NCBI GenBank assembly: GCA_964016985.1
Contig: OZ024823.1
Location: 126,050,924-126,114,923 of the forward strand
DNA from: Anodontia alba
Taxonomy: Eukaryota; Mollusca; Bivalvia; Lucinida; Lucinidae
Direction: 5' to 3'
DNA length: 64,000 nt
A program made the translations under genes and the position numbers. Below are positions 12,351-22,780 of this stretch, piece by piece. The first letter of the stretch is position 1. Each line of letters begins with the position of its first letter. The notes under the pieces were generated by a model. It saw only the letters and a program-made list of their open reading frames with translations, searched no databases and was not told the origin of the DNA.

Positions 12351-13162
12351 CTTTGTGATGAGTGGACTCGAAGGTGTTGCAAGTGATTCACTCTTGCTGT
12401 TTTATATTGCCAGCGCTAGAATTCAAACACATCCGTAAGGCCTAGGTGTTACATCATCACACATGACATAATCTCGACATTACATCTTTTAATAAAGTGA
12501 AGTGATCGGAATCTTACTGTAAATCGTGTTAAATTCAGTCACCAAATAAACCACCATGAAAATAGTTTGTCGAAGCGTTTGCAAAATCAACAATATGTCG
12601 GAAAATTGCTCTTTTGTCAGCATATTTGATGCACATAGTGGCTATTTGGAGACTGAATTTCAGATGATTTACAGTAAAATTCCGATCACGAGTTACCAAA
12701 AGGTTATTTTAGGTGTTCCAGTAATGCTTAAACTGCGTCATAATTTACGGTGACAGGCATCGGCATTTTTTTTATACTTTTTGGTACACCTAATGTGTAG
12801 CTGGCGTGGCGTATGATATATTTAGCAAAAACTATTTTCTACGAGTTGGAATGACGAACAGGCAGCACCTCCCGATTACAGTCATCACCATTCAAGAATA
12901 AAGTCTTACTTCAGTGAGCATTCTATGACAATCTAACTCAAAAGCACCAATAATTCTTTGAGATTATGTTTTATAACTTTAACATGGAAATTCATGACAT
13001 ACACATTATGATAGCTTATTGCGACGGTGAATGAATGATTCTTTCCAGACAGGAATCTAGAGAAGAATTGTTTTTATATTTGCAGCTGCAATAAGTCTTC
13101 AGATGTTCACTATATTTCTTTTCATCACAGGCACCTCCACGACGTCACAGGCACCTCCAGTT

Positions 13163-13163
<1 letters not shown>

Positions 13164-13199
<36 letters not shown>
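13164..13199. repeat. Long T run in the right fold-back arm
   Basis: About 36 consecutive T, opposite a 13-base A run (11534-11546) at the matching place of the left arm. The arms have therefore diverged by slippage since they were copied. Confidence 0.9.
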
Positions 13200-13200
<1 letters not shown>

Positions 13201-13939
13201 AAGAATCCAGCCTTATTTGGACTTTATCGATATCTGTATTCAGGCAAACAGGTTAACTTTATATCAGTGTACCAAGATAAACAGATTTATATGCAAGATA
13301 TCCGCATTTAGAACAAAAAACAATCGGTCTTTTTCTGTTTCGAGTACTTCGGGCTGACTTCGAAGCCACTTCGAAGGTAGTATCTTTGGTAAATATCGAA
13401 AGTTCTGGGGATATGACGTGTGACAAAACTTTATGCCTATAAGGGTCGAATAGCACTGTTTGATTTTCAGTAAACTCTCTGGTTATTGTGTATTTTATCA
13501 AAAAAGACGAACACGTATCTTTTTATGTCTAGTTTTTGACCATCACAGGTAGCTCCGGATATCTGTCACAACCATTTATTCGGTACCTCCGCGGAGGTAC
13601 TTGTGATAGTTTACCAAGCGTGTCAAGGTGAGGTATTGTGATCACTCACCGTCCGTCGTCGTCGTCCGTCCGTCCACAATCTTTAAACAACATCTCCTCC
13701 TAAACCACTGGTTGGAGTTTGACCAAACTTCACAGGAATGATCCTTGGATAGTCCTCTTTCAAAGTTGTTCAAATGGTTCCGGTTCATTGCATATCTAGG
13801 TCACAGGTGCTAAAAATAGATTTTTTAACTAAAAACAAAAAAATCTTCTTGTCAGAAACCACTGGACCGATTTCCATATAATTTTGCAAAAATGTTCCTT
13901 TGGTGACCCTCTACCAAGATTGTTCAAGCCATTTGGATT

Positions 13940-15810
13940 CGTCAAAAAACATGGCCGCCAGGGGCCGGGGCTTATTTTCCCTATATAATCTTTATAGAAA
14001 ACTTTAAAAATCTTCTTGTCAGAAACCATTGGACCGATTTCAATATAATTTTGCTGAAATGTTCCTTTGGTTATCCTCTACCAATATTGTTCAAGCCATT
14101 TGGATTCGTCAAAAAACATGGCCGCCAGGGGGCGGGGCTTATTTTCCTATATATCTATATAGAAAACTTAAAAAATCTTCTTGTCAGAAACCACGGGACC
14201 GATTTCCATATACTTTTGCAGAAATGTTCCTTTGGTGATCCTCTACTAAGGTTGTTCAAGCCCTTTGGATTCGTCAAAAAGCATGGCCGCCTGTAGGCGG
14301 GGCTTATTTTCCCTATATATCTATGTAGAAAACTTTAAAAATGTTCTTTTCAGAAACCACCGGACCGATTTCCATATAATTTTGCAGGAATGTTCCTTTG
14401 GTGATCCTCTACCAAGATTGTTCAAGCCATTTGGATTCGTCAAAAAACATGGCCGCCAGGGGGCGGGGCTTATTTTCCCTATATTTCTATATAGAAAATT
14501 TTAAAAGCTTCCTTTCAGAAACCACTGGACCGATTTCAATATAACTTTGCAGAAATGTTCCTTTGGTGATTCTCTACCAAGATTGTTCAAGCCATTTTGA
14601 TTCGTCAAAAAACATGGCCGCCAGGGAGCGGGGCTTATTTTCCCTATATATCTATATAGAAAACTTAAAAATCTTCTTGTCAGAAACCACTTGACCGATT
14701 TCCATAGACTTTTGCAGAAATGTTCCTTTGGTGTTCCTCTACCGAGGTTGTTCAATCATTTGGGTTCGTCAAAAAACATGGCCGCCAGGGGGCGGGGCTT
14801 ATTTTCCCTATATATCTATACAGACAATTTAAAAAATCTTCTTATCAGAAACCACTGGACCGATTTCCATATAATTTTGCAGAAATGTTCCTTTGGTGAC
14901 TCTCTACCAAGATTGTTCAAGCCATTTGGATTTGTCAAAAGACATGGCCGCCAGGGGGCGGGGCTCATTTTCCCTATATATCTATATAGAAAACTAATAA
15001 AAATCTCTTTGTCAGAAACCACTGGACCAATTGTTATTTAATTTTGCAGAAATATTCCTTTGGTGATTCTGTACAAAGATTGTTCAAGCCATTTGGATTT
15101 GTCAAAAAACATGGCCACAGGGGGTGGGGCTTATTTTCCCTATATATCTTTATAGAAACTTGAAAAATCTTCTTGTCAGAAACCACTGGACCAATTTCAT
15201 TATAACTTGGCAAAAATGTTTCCATGATGACCCTGTACCAAGATTGTTCAAGTAATCGTGATTCGTCAAAAAACATGGCCGCTAGGGGGCGGGGCTTATT
15301 TTCCCTATATATCTATATAAAAAAAAAAATAAAAATCTTCTTTTAAGAAACCGTTGGACCGAGTTCAATGTAACTTGGCAGGAATGTTACTTTGGTCACC
15401 CTCTACCAAGATTGTTCAAGCCTTCATGATAAAAAAAACATGGCCCCTAGGGGGCGGGGCTTATTTTCCATATATATCTGTATAGAAAATTTTAAAATTC
15501 TTCTTGTCAAATACCTCCTGACTGATTTCAATAATGCTTTAGTAACCCTCTACCAAGAATGTTCAAGTGATCCTGATTTGTCAAAAAACATGGCTGCTAG
15601 GGGTGGGGCTTGTTTTCCCTATAGATCTAAATAGAAAACTTTAAAAATCTTGTCATAAACCACTGAACTGATTTCAGTTTAACGGCAGGAATGTTCCTTT
15701 GGTTACCCTCTACCAAGTTTGTTCAAGCTGTCATGATTCGTCAAAAAAAAAAAAAAAAATAAAAAAAATAAAAATAAATAAAAAATGGCCGTTAGGGCGT
15801 AGGGCTTTAT
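13940..15810 (+). promoter_or_regulatory. Tandem CTCF/Sp1-like GC motifs (speculative)
   Basis: About a dozen core units of element 5 carry CCGCCAGGGGGCGGGGC or variants, at about 13955, 14121, 14286, 14451, 14615, 14785, 14950, 15113, 15280, 15445 and 15593, all in the same orientation with ~163-bp spacing. The string combines a CTCF-like CCxCCAGGGGGC core and a GC box (GGGCGGGGC). Later units degrade (for example CCACAGGGGGTGGGGC). Binding in this species is not shown. Confidence 0.3.
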
Positions 15811-15969
15811 AGCGATATAAAACACTTTAAAAATCTTTTTGTCAGAAACCACTGGACCAGTTTCAAAATAACTTGGCAGAAATGTTCCTTTGGTGACCTT
15901 CTTTCAAGATTAAGAAATGTCATGATGTGTTAAAAAGAAAAAAAACATGGCTTGGTGTGTTGGGGAGGT

Positions 15970-16000
15970 TGGGGGGGGGGGGGGGGGGGGGGGCGGGGGT
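15970..16000. repeat. G-run (possible G-quadruplex)
   Basis: More than 20 consecutive G followed by GCGGGGGTGC, within the last, degraded unit of the element 5 array. It is a likely hotspot for slippage and sequencing error. Confidence 0.85.
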
Positions 16001-16965
16001 GCAGGACTATAAAATTTATACATAAATCTTAGAGCAGTGAACTTGGCTGAATCTTCAACAGTAAGTATGCAAATCTGTTTGCTCAGGTTAGCGATATAGG
16101 ACCATCATGGTCCTCTTGTTAAAGGTTTTTACCATATATGGGCATGGCGGCCATCTTGGTCCATTTCAGCAATCTTTCATTCCCCTGTCACAGGGTGGCT
16201 CCAAATGAAATTTGAGCAACACTGGCCCAGAGGCGTCAGAGGAGTAGTCCTTTGAAATTCTGAACATTTTTCCCATACAAATGCATAAGGAAGCATACTT
16301 GACCTTGCCGGAAGAAGGTCAAATGTCAGTGTACCACCATTATTTTAGTAGCTTTATTAGACCTCCTGTTCCTGATAATATATGCAAAGATTCAGCCACA
16401 AGGCATCCTCGGGTTTGGTGAAGGAAGATTTTTAAAGGTGTTTTCCCCATACAAATGCAAAGGGAAGCAAACTTGACCTTACCGTAAAAAGGTCAAATGT
16501 CAATGTACGGCCATTATTTTAGCAATTTTGGTATACACCCCGTCCACGATGATTTATGCAAATATTCAGCCCCAAGGCATCCTCGGTTCTGGAGAAGAAG
16601 ATTTTTAAAGGTTTTTACCATATATGGGCATGGCGGCCATCTTGGTCGATGGACGACGACCATTTTAGCAATTTTTCGTTGCCCTAACCTAAGTAGGCTC
16701 CCAATGTAATTTGAGCAAAATTGGCTCAGGGGCTTCAGAGGAGGTCGTTTGAAAATGTTAACGGACGGACGGACGACGGACTAAAAGTGATCACAATAGC
16801 TCATCTTGAGCATAGCTCAGGTGAGCTAAAAATCTTTAAACGATATCTCCGTGGCAAGTGGCAAGGTTTCAAGATAATTTCACATTAATGTTCCTCTTAT
16901 GACCATTTGCCAAAATTGCTTAAATAGTTCTGCTCTGCTGAATAAAATGGTTGCTAGAGCTAAAA

Positions 16966-17009
<44 letters not shown>

Positions 17010-17244
17010 TAAAGGGCAGAATAAGTAGATAAACCAAATGAGTTCTGAAAAATATCTGAACTTTTTTTTACTTATGGCGGTTTGAAAATTTCAGCATTTT
17101 AACCTTGTAAGCAAGATATCTCAAAAACTGTTTAAGCCATTGCCTTGTCATAAGTTTCAATATTTGACAGTTGTTGCATGCCATCTGCATATCTGCAGTG
17201 GCGGTTTCACTCAGGTGAACGAGTTGTGGCCCGTGGGCCTCTTG

Positions 17245-17712
17245 TTCTTATTTCTTCACAAAAACATACATTGTGGTACTGCACAAAGCCCCTAGTAGAG
17301 GTGCTTTGAAAGCGTACCACATGTTTTCATTGAGAAATAAGAAAAAATATTTTCCTGATATATCATCTTATGTGGAGCTATGAGTAATTATCTTAGCATG
17401 TCATGATCTACAAATGCCCCAGTGCAAGACGTGGACAAAGTATTCAGCTTCTGTAGACACCTTACTGCATCTTCATATCCTGCCTTTGATGTCAATGATG
17501 CCCAGAGAACTATACCCTTTGAAGACTTTAGGTTTACCAGGCATCTGCTATGTTTAAGAGATTATTTGAAATTAAGGTAATTTGTCCACAGCAGCTAAAA
17601 AAAGTTTTCCAGGCCTTGCACTAAGTCACTTAAAATATCAGGAAAATAAATGAATGTTTGAAAAATGTCACAGAAAAACGTCAAAAATATTTTGAATTTG
17701 CTATATTTTTGC
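17245..17712. other. Spacer with one palindromic repeat
   Basis: A palindromic MITE relic at about 17255-17345 is related to 6750-6850. The remaining ~370 bases show no coding or repeat signal that I recognise. Confidence 0.5.
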
Positions 17713-19774
17713 TTTTTAGCTCACATGAGCTATGCTCAGGATGATCTCTTTTTGTCTGTTGTCCGTCCGAACGACTGTCTGTCTGTGAACATTTTCAAAT
17801 GACATCTCTGAAGCCACTGACCCAAATTTGCTCTTATTTCATATGGGGCCTCGTCACATTGGGGTAACGAAAGATTGCTAAAATGGTCGCGGTCTGTTGA
17901 CCAAGATGGCCACTATGCCCATATATGATAAAAACTTTAGAAAATCTTCTTCTCCAGAACCAAGAATACCCTTGGATGAATCTTTGCACAAGTCGTCGGG
18001 GACGAGATGTCTACCAAAGTTGCTAAATTGGGGGTCTTACATTGATGCTTGATCCTTTTACCGCGAGTTCAAGTTTGCGTCTCTATGCATTTGTATGGGC
18101 CCCATACCTTTGTATGGGAAATGCTGAGAACTTCAAATGACCTCCTCTGAAGCCACCAGGCCAATTCTGCTCAAATTTCATGTGGAGCCTCCTTGGGGCA
18201 TTGAAAAGAAAAATTGCTAAAATGGTCGCGGTCCATTGACCCAAGATGGCCACCATGCTCATATTTGGTAAAACCTACAAAACTCTTCTGCTCCAGAACC
18301 AATTAATCCCTGGGGCTCAGTCTTTGCAAAACATCTTCCAGGACAGGAGGTCTACCAAAGTTGCTAAATTGATGGTCCTACCTTGATATTTGACCTTTTT
18401 ACGGCAAGGTCAAATTTGCTTCCCTTATGCATTTGTATGGGCCCTTTACATTTATATGGGAAAAATGTTGAGAAAATAAATATTTCGGACATCAGCTCTA
18501 AAGACTATGATCCAATTATCGTAAGTTGAATTTTGATGAGGAGCATCGGGGTATTTAATAGAAACAAAGTAACTAAAACGGAACTGATCAAAAATCCAAG
18601 ATGGCCGGCATAGCCACCATCTTAAATAAAAAAATAAATTTTGACATCTCTTCCCAAACCTTTGGTGGATTTGAGCCAGAAACTTGCTCTGTAGCAACAG
18701 AACGTATTCTGGATGGAAATGAGCTAAAATCATGTTGATCAGAAATCCGAGATGGCCCCTAGAGCTGCCATCTTGAATATTTGTTTCAGGCATATACTCG
18801 CAAACCACAAGGTGAACTTGTTGAAACTTACGATGTAGCAACAGGTTGACTTGTAGGTGAAAAATAGCTAAAATCAATCCAGGTGGAAAATCCAAAATGG
18901 CCGCCATAGCCGTCGTCTCGTAAACCAATTATTAATTGCTCCTCCCAAATCGTTGGAGGATTTGAATTGAAACCTAAGGAACATGATGATCTCAAGATTG
19001 ATAATAGTTAAGAAAATCTATTTTTAACATCTCTCCTCGCAAACAACACTGTAAATTAAATCGAAACTTATGATGGACAACAGGCCAACCAGTTGACATA
19101 AAAGTAGCTAAAATCATATTGAATGGAATCCCAAAATGAAAACCACAGACACCATCTTGGAAATTGGTTTTTGACGTCTGCTCCTGAATCATCGGGTGAT
19201 TCGGGTTGTAGCAACAGAATGAATTTTACATCAAAAGTATATAAAATTGTCTTGATCAGGGATCTAAGATGGCCACCACAGCTGCCATCTTGAAAACCAA
19301 TTTTTGACATCCTCCTGAACCATTGGGAGATGTGAGCCCTTGCCCTTGTGCTATATACTTGTATAAAATTGTAAAATCTTAAAATGTCTTCTTCTCTGAG
19401 ACAGCTTGAACAATTTTCACTAGATTTCACATACCAAATGTAGTTCTCATAGGGCATTCTGTTGAAGAAAGGATAATTAACAATTTGTTCAAATGGTTCT
19501 GCCCCATTCAGCAAGATGGCTGCCATGCCCATATATGGTAAAACCTCCAAAACTAAAAAAAAGCTCTGAGACTTATCTTGGTTTACAGCGTCAGGGACTC
19601 GAAGTCTGCTAAGATTGTTGAAATCATGCTACTAGGATCTTTGACTTTTGTTAATTGTATGGTCAAATGTGTATCCTAGTTGCTGTGGCAGTACTGGAAG
19701 AAGTTACATGGCTTTTGCAGGTATGCAATAGCTGCTTTTCTCAGGTGAGCGAATCGTGGCCATGGGCCCCTTGT
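17713..19774 (+). mobile_element. HINE-like element 6
   Basis: The head is TTTTAGCTCACATGAGC with GTCCGTCCGAACGACTG. The core starts with units like those of element 3 (GACCAAGATGGCCAC, CTTCTCCAGAACC) and continues with units ending CAAGATGGCCACC .. CATCTTGAAAACC to about 19330. The tail is CTCAGGTGAGCG, GTGGCCATGGGCC, CCTTG. The composite core suggests recombination between element families. Open frames of up to 160 residues on the minus strand lie wholly in the array and show no protein family signal. Confidence 0.6.
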
Positions 19775-20689
19775 TCATATCTGTTAAGAGAGGTAATGAT
19801 TTAATAGTGTATATTTTTGCAAAGAATGACAAAATTATGAATTTCTACTCTTTTTAGCTCACCTGAGCCGAAGGCTCAAGATGAGCTATTTTGATCACTC
19901 CCCGTCCGTCGTCAGCCTGGCCGTTCGTCTCTCCGTCCGTCCGTTCACACTTTCGAACTACTTCACCTCTGAAACCCCTGGGCCAAATTTCTTCAAACTT
20001 CATGTGGAGCTTTGTGTTTAAGGGGGATTAAAAATGTGTAAAAATGGTCGTGGTCTGTAAATAACGATGGCCGCCATGCCCATATATAGCTCCCATAGAC
20101 TTATAATGGGAACAACTTAAAAAATCTTCTCTGAAACCATATGGCCCACAGCTTATATATTTAGTATGTAGCAATGTTTAGTGACCCCCTACATACATCC
20201 TGCCAATCAAGCCCCTGGGCTCCAAACTGGCCTCACCCCATGGGGTCATATGTTTAAATAGAGCTATAGAGCTAAAGAACCTTCAGAAATCTTCTTCTCT
20301 GAAACAATGAGTCTGAGAGCTAACAGATTAAAATTGTAGCAATGTTTACTACATAAACCCTTCCAATCAAGCCCCTGGGGTCCGAACTCGCCATGGCCCG
20401 GTGGTCATTAGCTCCTATAGACTTATAATGAGAAAAACTTTAAAAATCTTCTTCTCTGAAACCATGAGGCCCACAGCTTATATATTTAGTACGTACCTAT
20501 GTTTAGTGGTCCCCTATATAAATCCTGCCAATCAAACCCCTGGGGTCCAAACTGGCCACGGCCCGGGGGTCATTAGCTCCCATAGACGTAGTATTTGAAA
20601 AACATAAAAAAATCTTCTTTTCTGAAACAATGAGGTCCACCGCTTATATTTAGTATGTAGCAATGTTTAAGGGAGTGTGCAGAGCATGA

Positions 20690-21998
20690 ATCACCAACAC
20701 AGTCTTCTGTCTACCAACTCGCAGAAAGACATCATGGATGCACCCTCGCTCCAAACACTGGCATCTCATTGACTATGTCATAGTGCGAAGCAAGGACAGA
20801 CAGGATGCCAGAGTGACAAAGTGGTGCAGACTACTGCACAACCTGCACATTCAGCCTGTACGATGACCACAAGGCAAGAAGGTGCCTAAGAAATTTGATG
20901 TCTCCAAGCTGAAACAAAACAGCAAGAGGCAAGCATTCTTCAACGATCTCTACAGCCGTTTAGATGCACTGTTACACAATTCAGAAGATGTAGATGAGAG
21001 CTGGACAGTCTTCAGAGACACCGTTCACTCTTCAGCAATGGATTCCCTAGGACCAGTATCTCGCTAACACCAAGATTGGTTTGATGAGAATGACAAAGAA
21101 ATCCAGAAAAACACTAAAAACACAAGACTTACCTCAGACACATCAGCTCAGTATCTAGTAAGACTGCCTATTCAAAAATATGCAAGACAGTACAGACTAG
21201 GCTCAGAGACATGCAAGACTCCTGGCTGAGTAAAAAGAGTGATGAAATCCAGTCCTTTGCAGACATAAAGAATATAAGGAAGTTCTTTGTTGTACTCAAG
21301 ACAATATATGGTCCCCAGAGCTCAGGAACAACCCCACTCCTTAGTGCAGATGGAACTAGTCTTCTCACTGACAAAGAAGCTATCTTGAAAAGATGGGCTG
21401 AACACTTTGTTGGTGTCATTAATCGGCCATCATCCATCAATGATGAAGCTATCAACAGACTACCACGGGTGGTATGTAATTCACTGCTTGATGAGCTTCC
21501 AACAGTCTCTGAAAGGGTGAAAGCAATAAAACTCCTGTCATCTGGCAAGGCTCCAGGATCAGATGCAATACCTGCAGAGATCTACAAAGCAGGAGATCCT
21601 CCAGTTGCAGAGAAACTGACAGTTATTTCACATTATTTGGAGAAAAGAAGGCACTCCACAAGAATTCGAGGATGCAACAATTATTCACCTATTCAAATAT
21701 AAACGGAATCCTCAAGTCTGTGACAATCATCGAGGCGTCTCTTTATTGTCAGTTGCTGCGAAGATCCTTGCTAGGGTCCTACTGAATCGATTGAATGAAT
21801 ACCTTGAACAATCAGGGCTTCTACTAGAAATCCAGTGTGGATTCAGGAAAGACAGAGGAACAACCGACATGATCTTTACAGCACGACAGTTTCAAGAAAA
21901 ATGCAAGAAATAGAATGTGGACCTCTGCATGACCTTTGTCAACCATATCAAAGCATTTAACACAGTCAATCATGAGGGAGTTTGGAAAATTATGGCAA
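20690..21998 (+). pseudogene. LINE endonuclease end and start of reverse transcriptase
   Basis: The segment begins with the endonuclease C-terminus in one frame (motif WHLIDYVIVRSKDRQD at about 20760-20807). It continues through a linker (20882-21066 and 21211-21702 are the longest open parts) with KAPGSDAIPAEIYKAGD (about 21548-21598), the conserved start of LINE reverse transcriptases, to FRKDRGTTDMIF near 21841-21876 and a motif A relic KAFNTVNHEGVW near 21950. At the usual catalytic aspartate (KAFDTV) this copy reads N. At least three frameshifts and several stops make it non-functional. The open frame is entered mid-domain, so no native start codon is present. Confidence 0.8.
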
Positions 21999-22000
21999 AA

Positions 22001-22352
22001 AAAGGTAAGAGAAAAGTCCAGGGAGTGCCACAATTACAAACCGCAGCCCTTCCCAGACCCCCAGAGGAAGAGGAAACCGACAAATCCAAACAAGCACAAA
22101 TCGAACAAACGTACGAAAAGCACTAAGATTAGCTCTCTCTTCCCCAAGCGAGGTAATTGCAATACTAAAAGTACTGAAAAACACAAGAACAAAATGACAC
22201 ATGGAAAGACATACAACAAATCGCCTCGTAGAATAAACCACAAAGCAACAAAGAGTAAGACTAACACCGGGACCACCGCTTTAGAACGGTCAGTAGAGTT
22301 AACCACCGGGGGATTTAAAGCCATTTTACAGCTACCTAACTTCACCCTAAAG
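22001..22352 (-). mobile_element. Dispersed ~0.35-kb repeat (DR350), copy inside LINE RT
   Basis: This is an antisense copy. Read on the plus strand it starts AAAGGTAAGAGAAAAGTCC, contains GAGGCGATTTG-type sequence inverted, and ends CTACCTAACTTCACCCTAAAG. It splits the reverse transcriptase between the residues IMAKK and FGCPAKF. The sense end CTTACCTTTTTT is shared by all copies in this window. It may be open in some frames, but the reading is a by-product of composition. Confidence 0.75.
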
Positions 22353-22780
22353 TTTGGCTGTCCTGCCAAATTCATAGCAATAGTGCAGCAGTTCCATTAT
22401 GGTATGCTTGCAACGGTCCAAAATGACGGCGAGTTTTCTGATCCATTCCCTGTGACAAATGGAGTTAAGCAAGGCTGTGTACTAGCTTCAAAACTGTTCA
22501 ACATGATGTTTTCTGCCATGCTTACAGATGCTTTCTAGGATGGTGACAATGCTAGGATTGCCAAAGCTAGTGCAGCATTTGGCCGGTTACGTGGAAGTGT
22601 TTGGGACCGAAGTGGAATCGGACTTGACACAAAGCTGAAAGTATACAGATCGGTGGTGCTGCCAACACTATTATACGCATGCGAAACTTGGACAGTTTAC
22701 CAACGGCATGCCAAAAGACTGAACCACTTCCATACAAGCTGTCAAAAGCCCTCAAAGCCTCCCTCAAAGACTTCTTTATG
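22353..22780 (+). pseudogene. LINE reverse transcriptase, central part
   Basis: After the DR350 insertion the frame resumes with FGCPAKFIAIVQQFHYGM and the motif B box VTNGVKQGCVLASKLF at about 22457-22504. Just after TDAF a stop occurs, and the sequence jumps to [17 protein letters not shown], so the YADD catalytic box that should lie between is deleted. The thumb region ([20 protein letters not shown]) is at about 22652-22712, followed by a second deletion. Enzymatic activity is excluded. Confidence 0.8.

Larger units (their letters stand above)
11122..13622. mobile_element. Fold-back DNA element with ~0.9-kb inverted arms
   Basis: The left arm (11122 to about 12034) and right arm (about 12689-13622) are inverted copies through most of their length. 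Shared landmarks are TACCTCCGCGGAGGTACC, GATATCCGGAGCTACCTGTG, CTGTTTATCTTGG, GGCACCTCCACGACGTCAC, CGGGAGGTGCTGCC and GATGCCTGTCACCGTAAATT. The loop is about 650 bp. The termini CATGCCTGATAAAC and GTTTACCAAGCGTG are inverted repeats, flanked by TCAAG at 11117-11121 and 13623-13627, a 5-bp target duplication. No transposase is visible. The superfamily is unassigned. Confidence 0.8.
11093..16119 (+). mobile_element. HINE-like element 5 (third level, core ~163 bp)
   Basis: The head is TTTAGCTCACCTGAGCC-GAAGGCTCAAG, interrupted at once by the fold-back element (11122-13622) and resuming as TCAAGGTGAGGTATTGTGAT at 13623. About 13 tandem units follow (13800-15950), each with GTCAGAAACCACTGGACCG, GTTCCTTTGGTGA and AACATGGCCGCCAGG plus GGGCGGGGC. 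The tail is GCTCAGGTTAGCG, AGGACCATCATGGTCCT, CTTG. The flanks GAAGAAGATTT and TTAAAGGTTTTTACC join to the sequence present uninterrupted at about 16595-16620, showing insertion between T residues without target duplication. Confidence 0.7.
9594..16831 (-). mobile_element. HINE-like element 4 (inverted, second level of the nest)
   Basis: On the plus strand it begins with the inverted tail AACAAGAGGCCCACGGGCC, CTCGCTCACCTGAG at 9594 and ends with the inverted head GACGGACGACGG .. GCTCAGGTGAGCTAAAAA near 16831. The core units are of the GGGCATGGCGGCCATCTTGG / AGAAGAAGATTTTTAAAGG type, seen at about 10160-11090 and again at 16120-16740. The core is split by element 5 (11093-16119). Confidence 0.6.
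6982..17244 (+). mobile_element. HINE-like element 3 (outermost of the nest)
   Basis: The head TTTTTAGCTCACCTGAG at about 6982 is followed by GTCCGTCGTGCGTGCGTGC. Core units with GACCAAGATGGCCGCC and CTTCTCCAGAACCGAGGA run to about 8740. The tail CACTCAGGTGAACG, GTGGCCCGTGGGCC, CTCTTG ends near 17244. Sequence around 9440-9590 (TGTTCCTCTTAT, GGTTCTGCTCTGCTGAA, GCTAAAAATA) resumes in related form at 16850-16960, which is why 9594-16831 is read as a later insertion. It also contains a Tigger-like MITE (8745-9060) and an A run (9194-9229). Confidence 0.5.

Noticed and set aside
14691..15041. 116-codon frame with repeating PFGFVKKHGRQG-like motifs
   Set aside because: The unit length is only occasionally a multiple of three and the frame does not persist; the peptide repeats mirror the DNA repeat.
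13940..15810. CRISPR-like regular array
   Set aside because: Whole units repeat with no unique spacers, and the context is eukaryotic transposons.
18452..19550. Two minus-strand frames of ~160 codons
   Set aside because: Both run through the element 6 array; the internal similarity is that of the repeat units, not of protein domains.
21936..22538. 200-codon Lys/Thr-rich protein
   Set aside because: It is the antisense of a DR350 copy fused in frame by chance to LINE RT residues.
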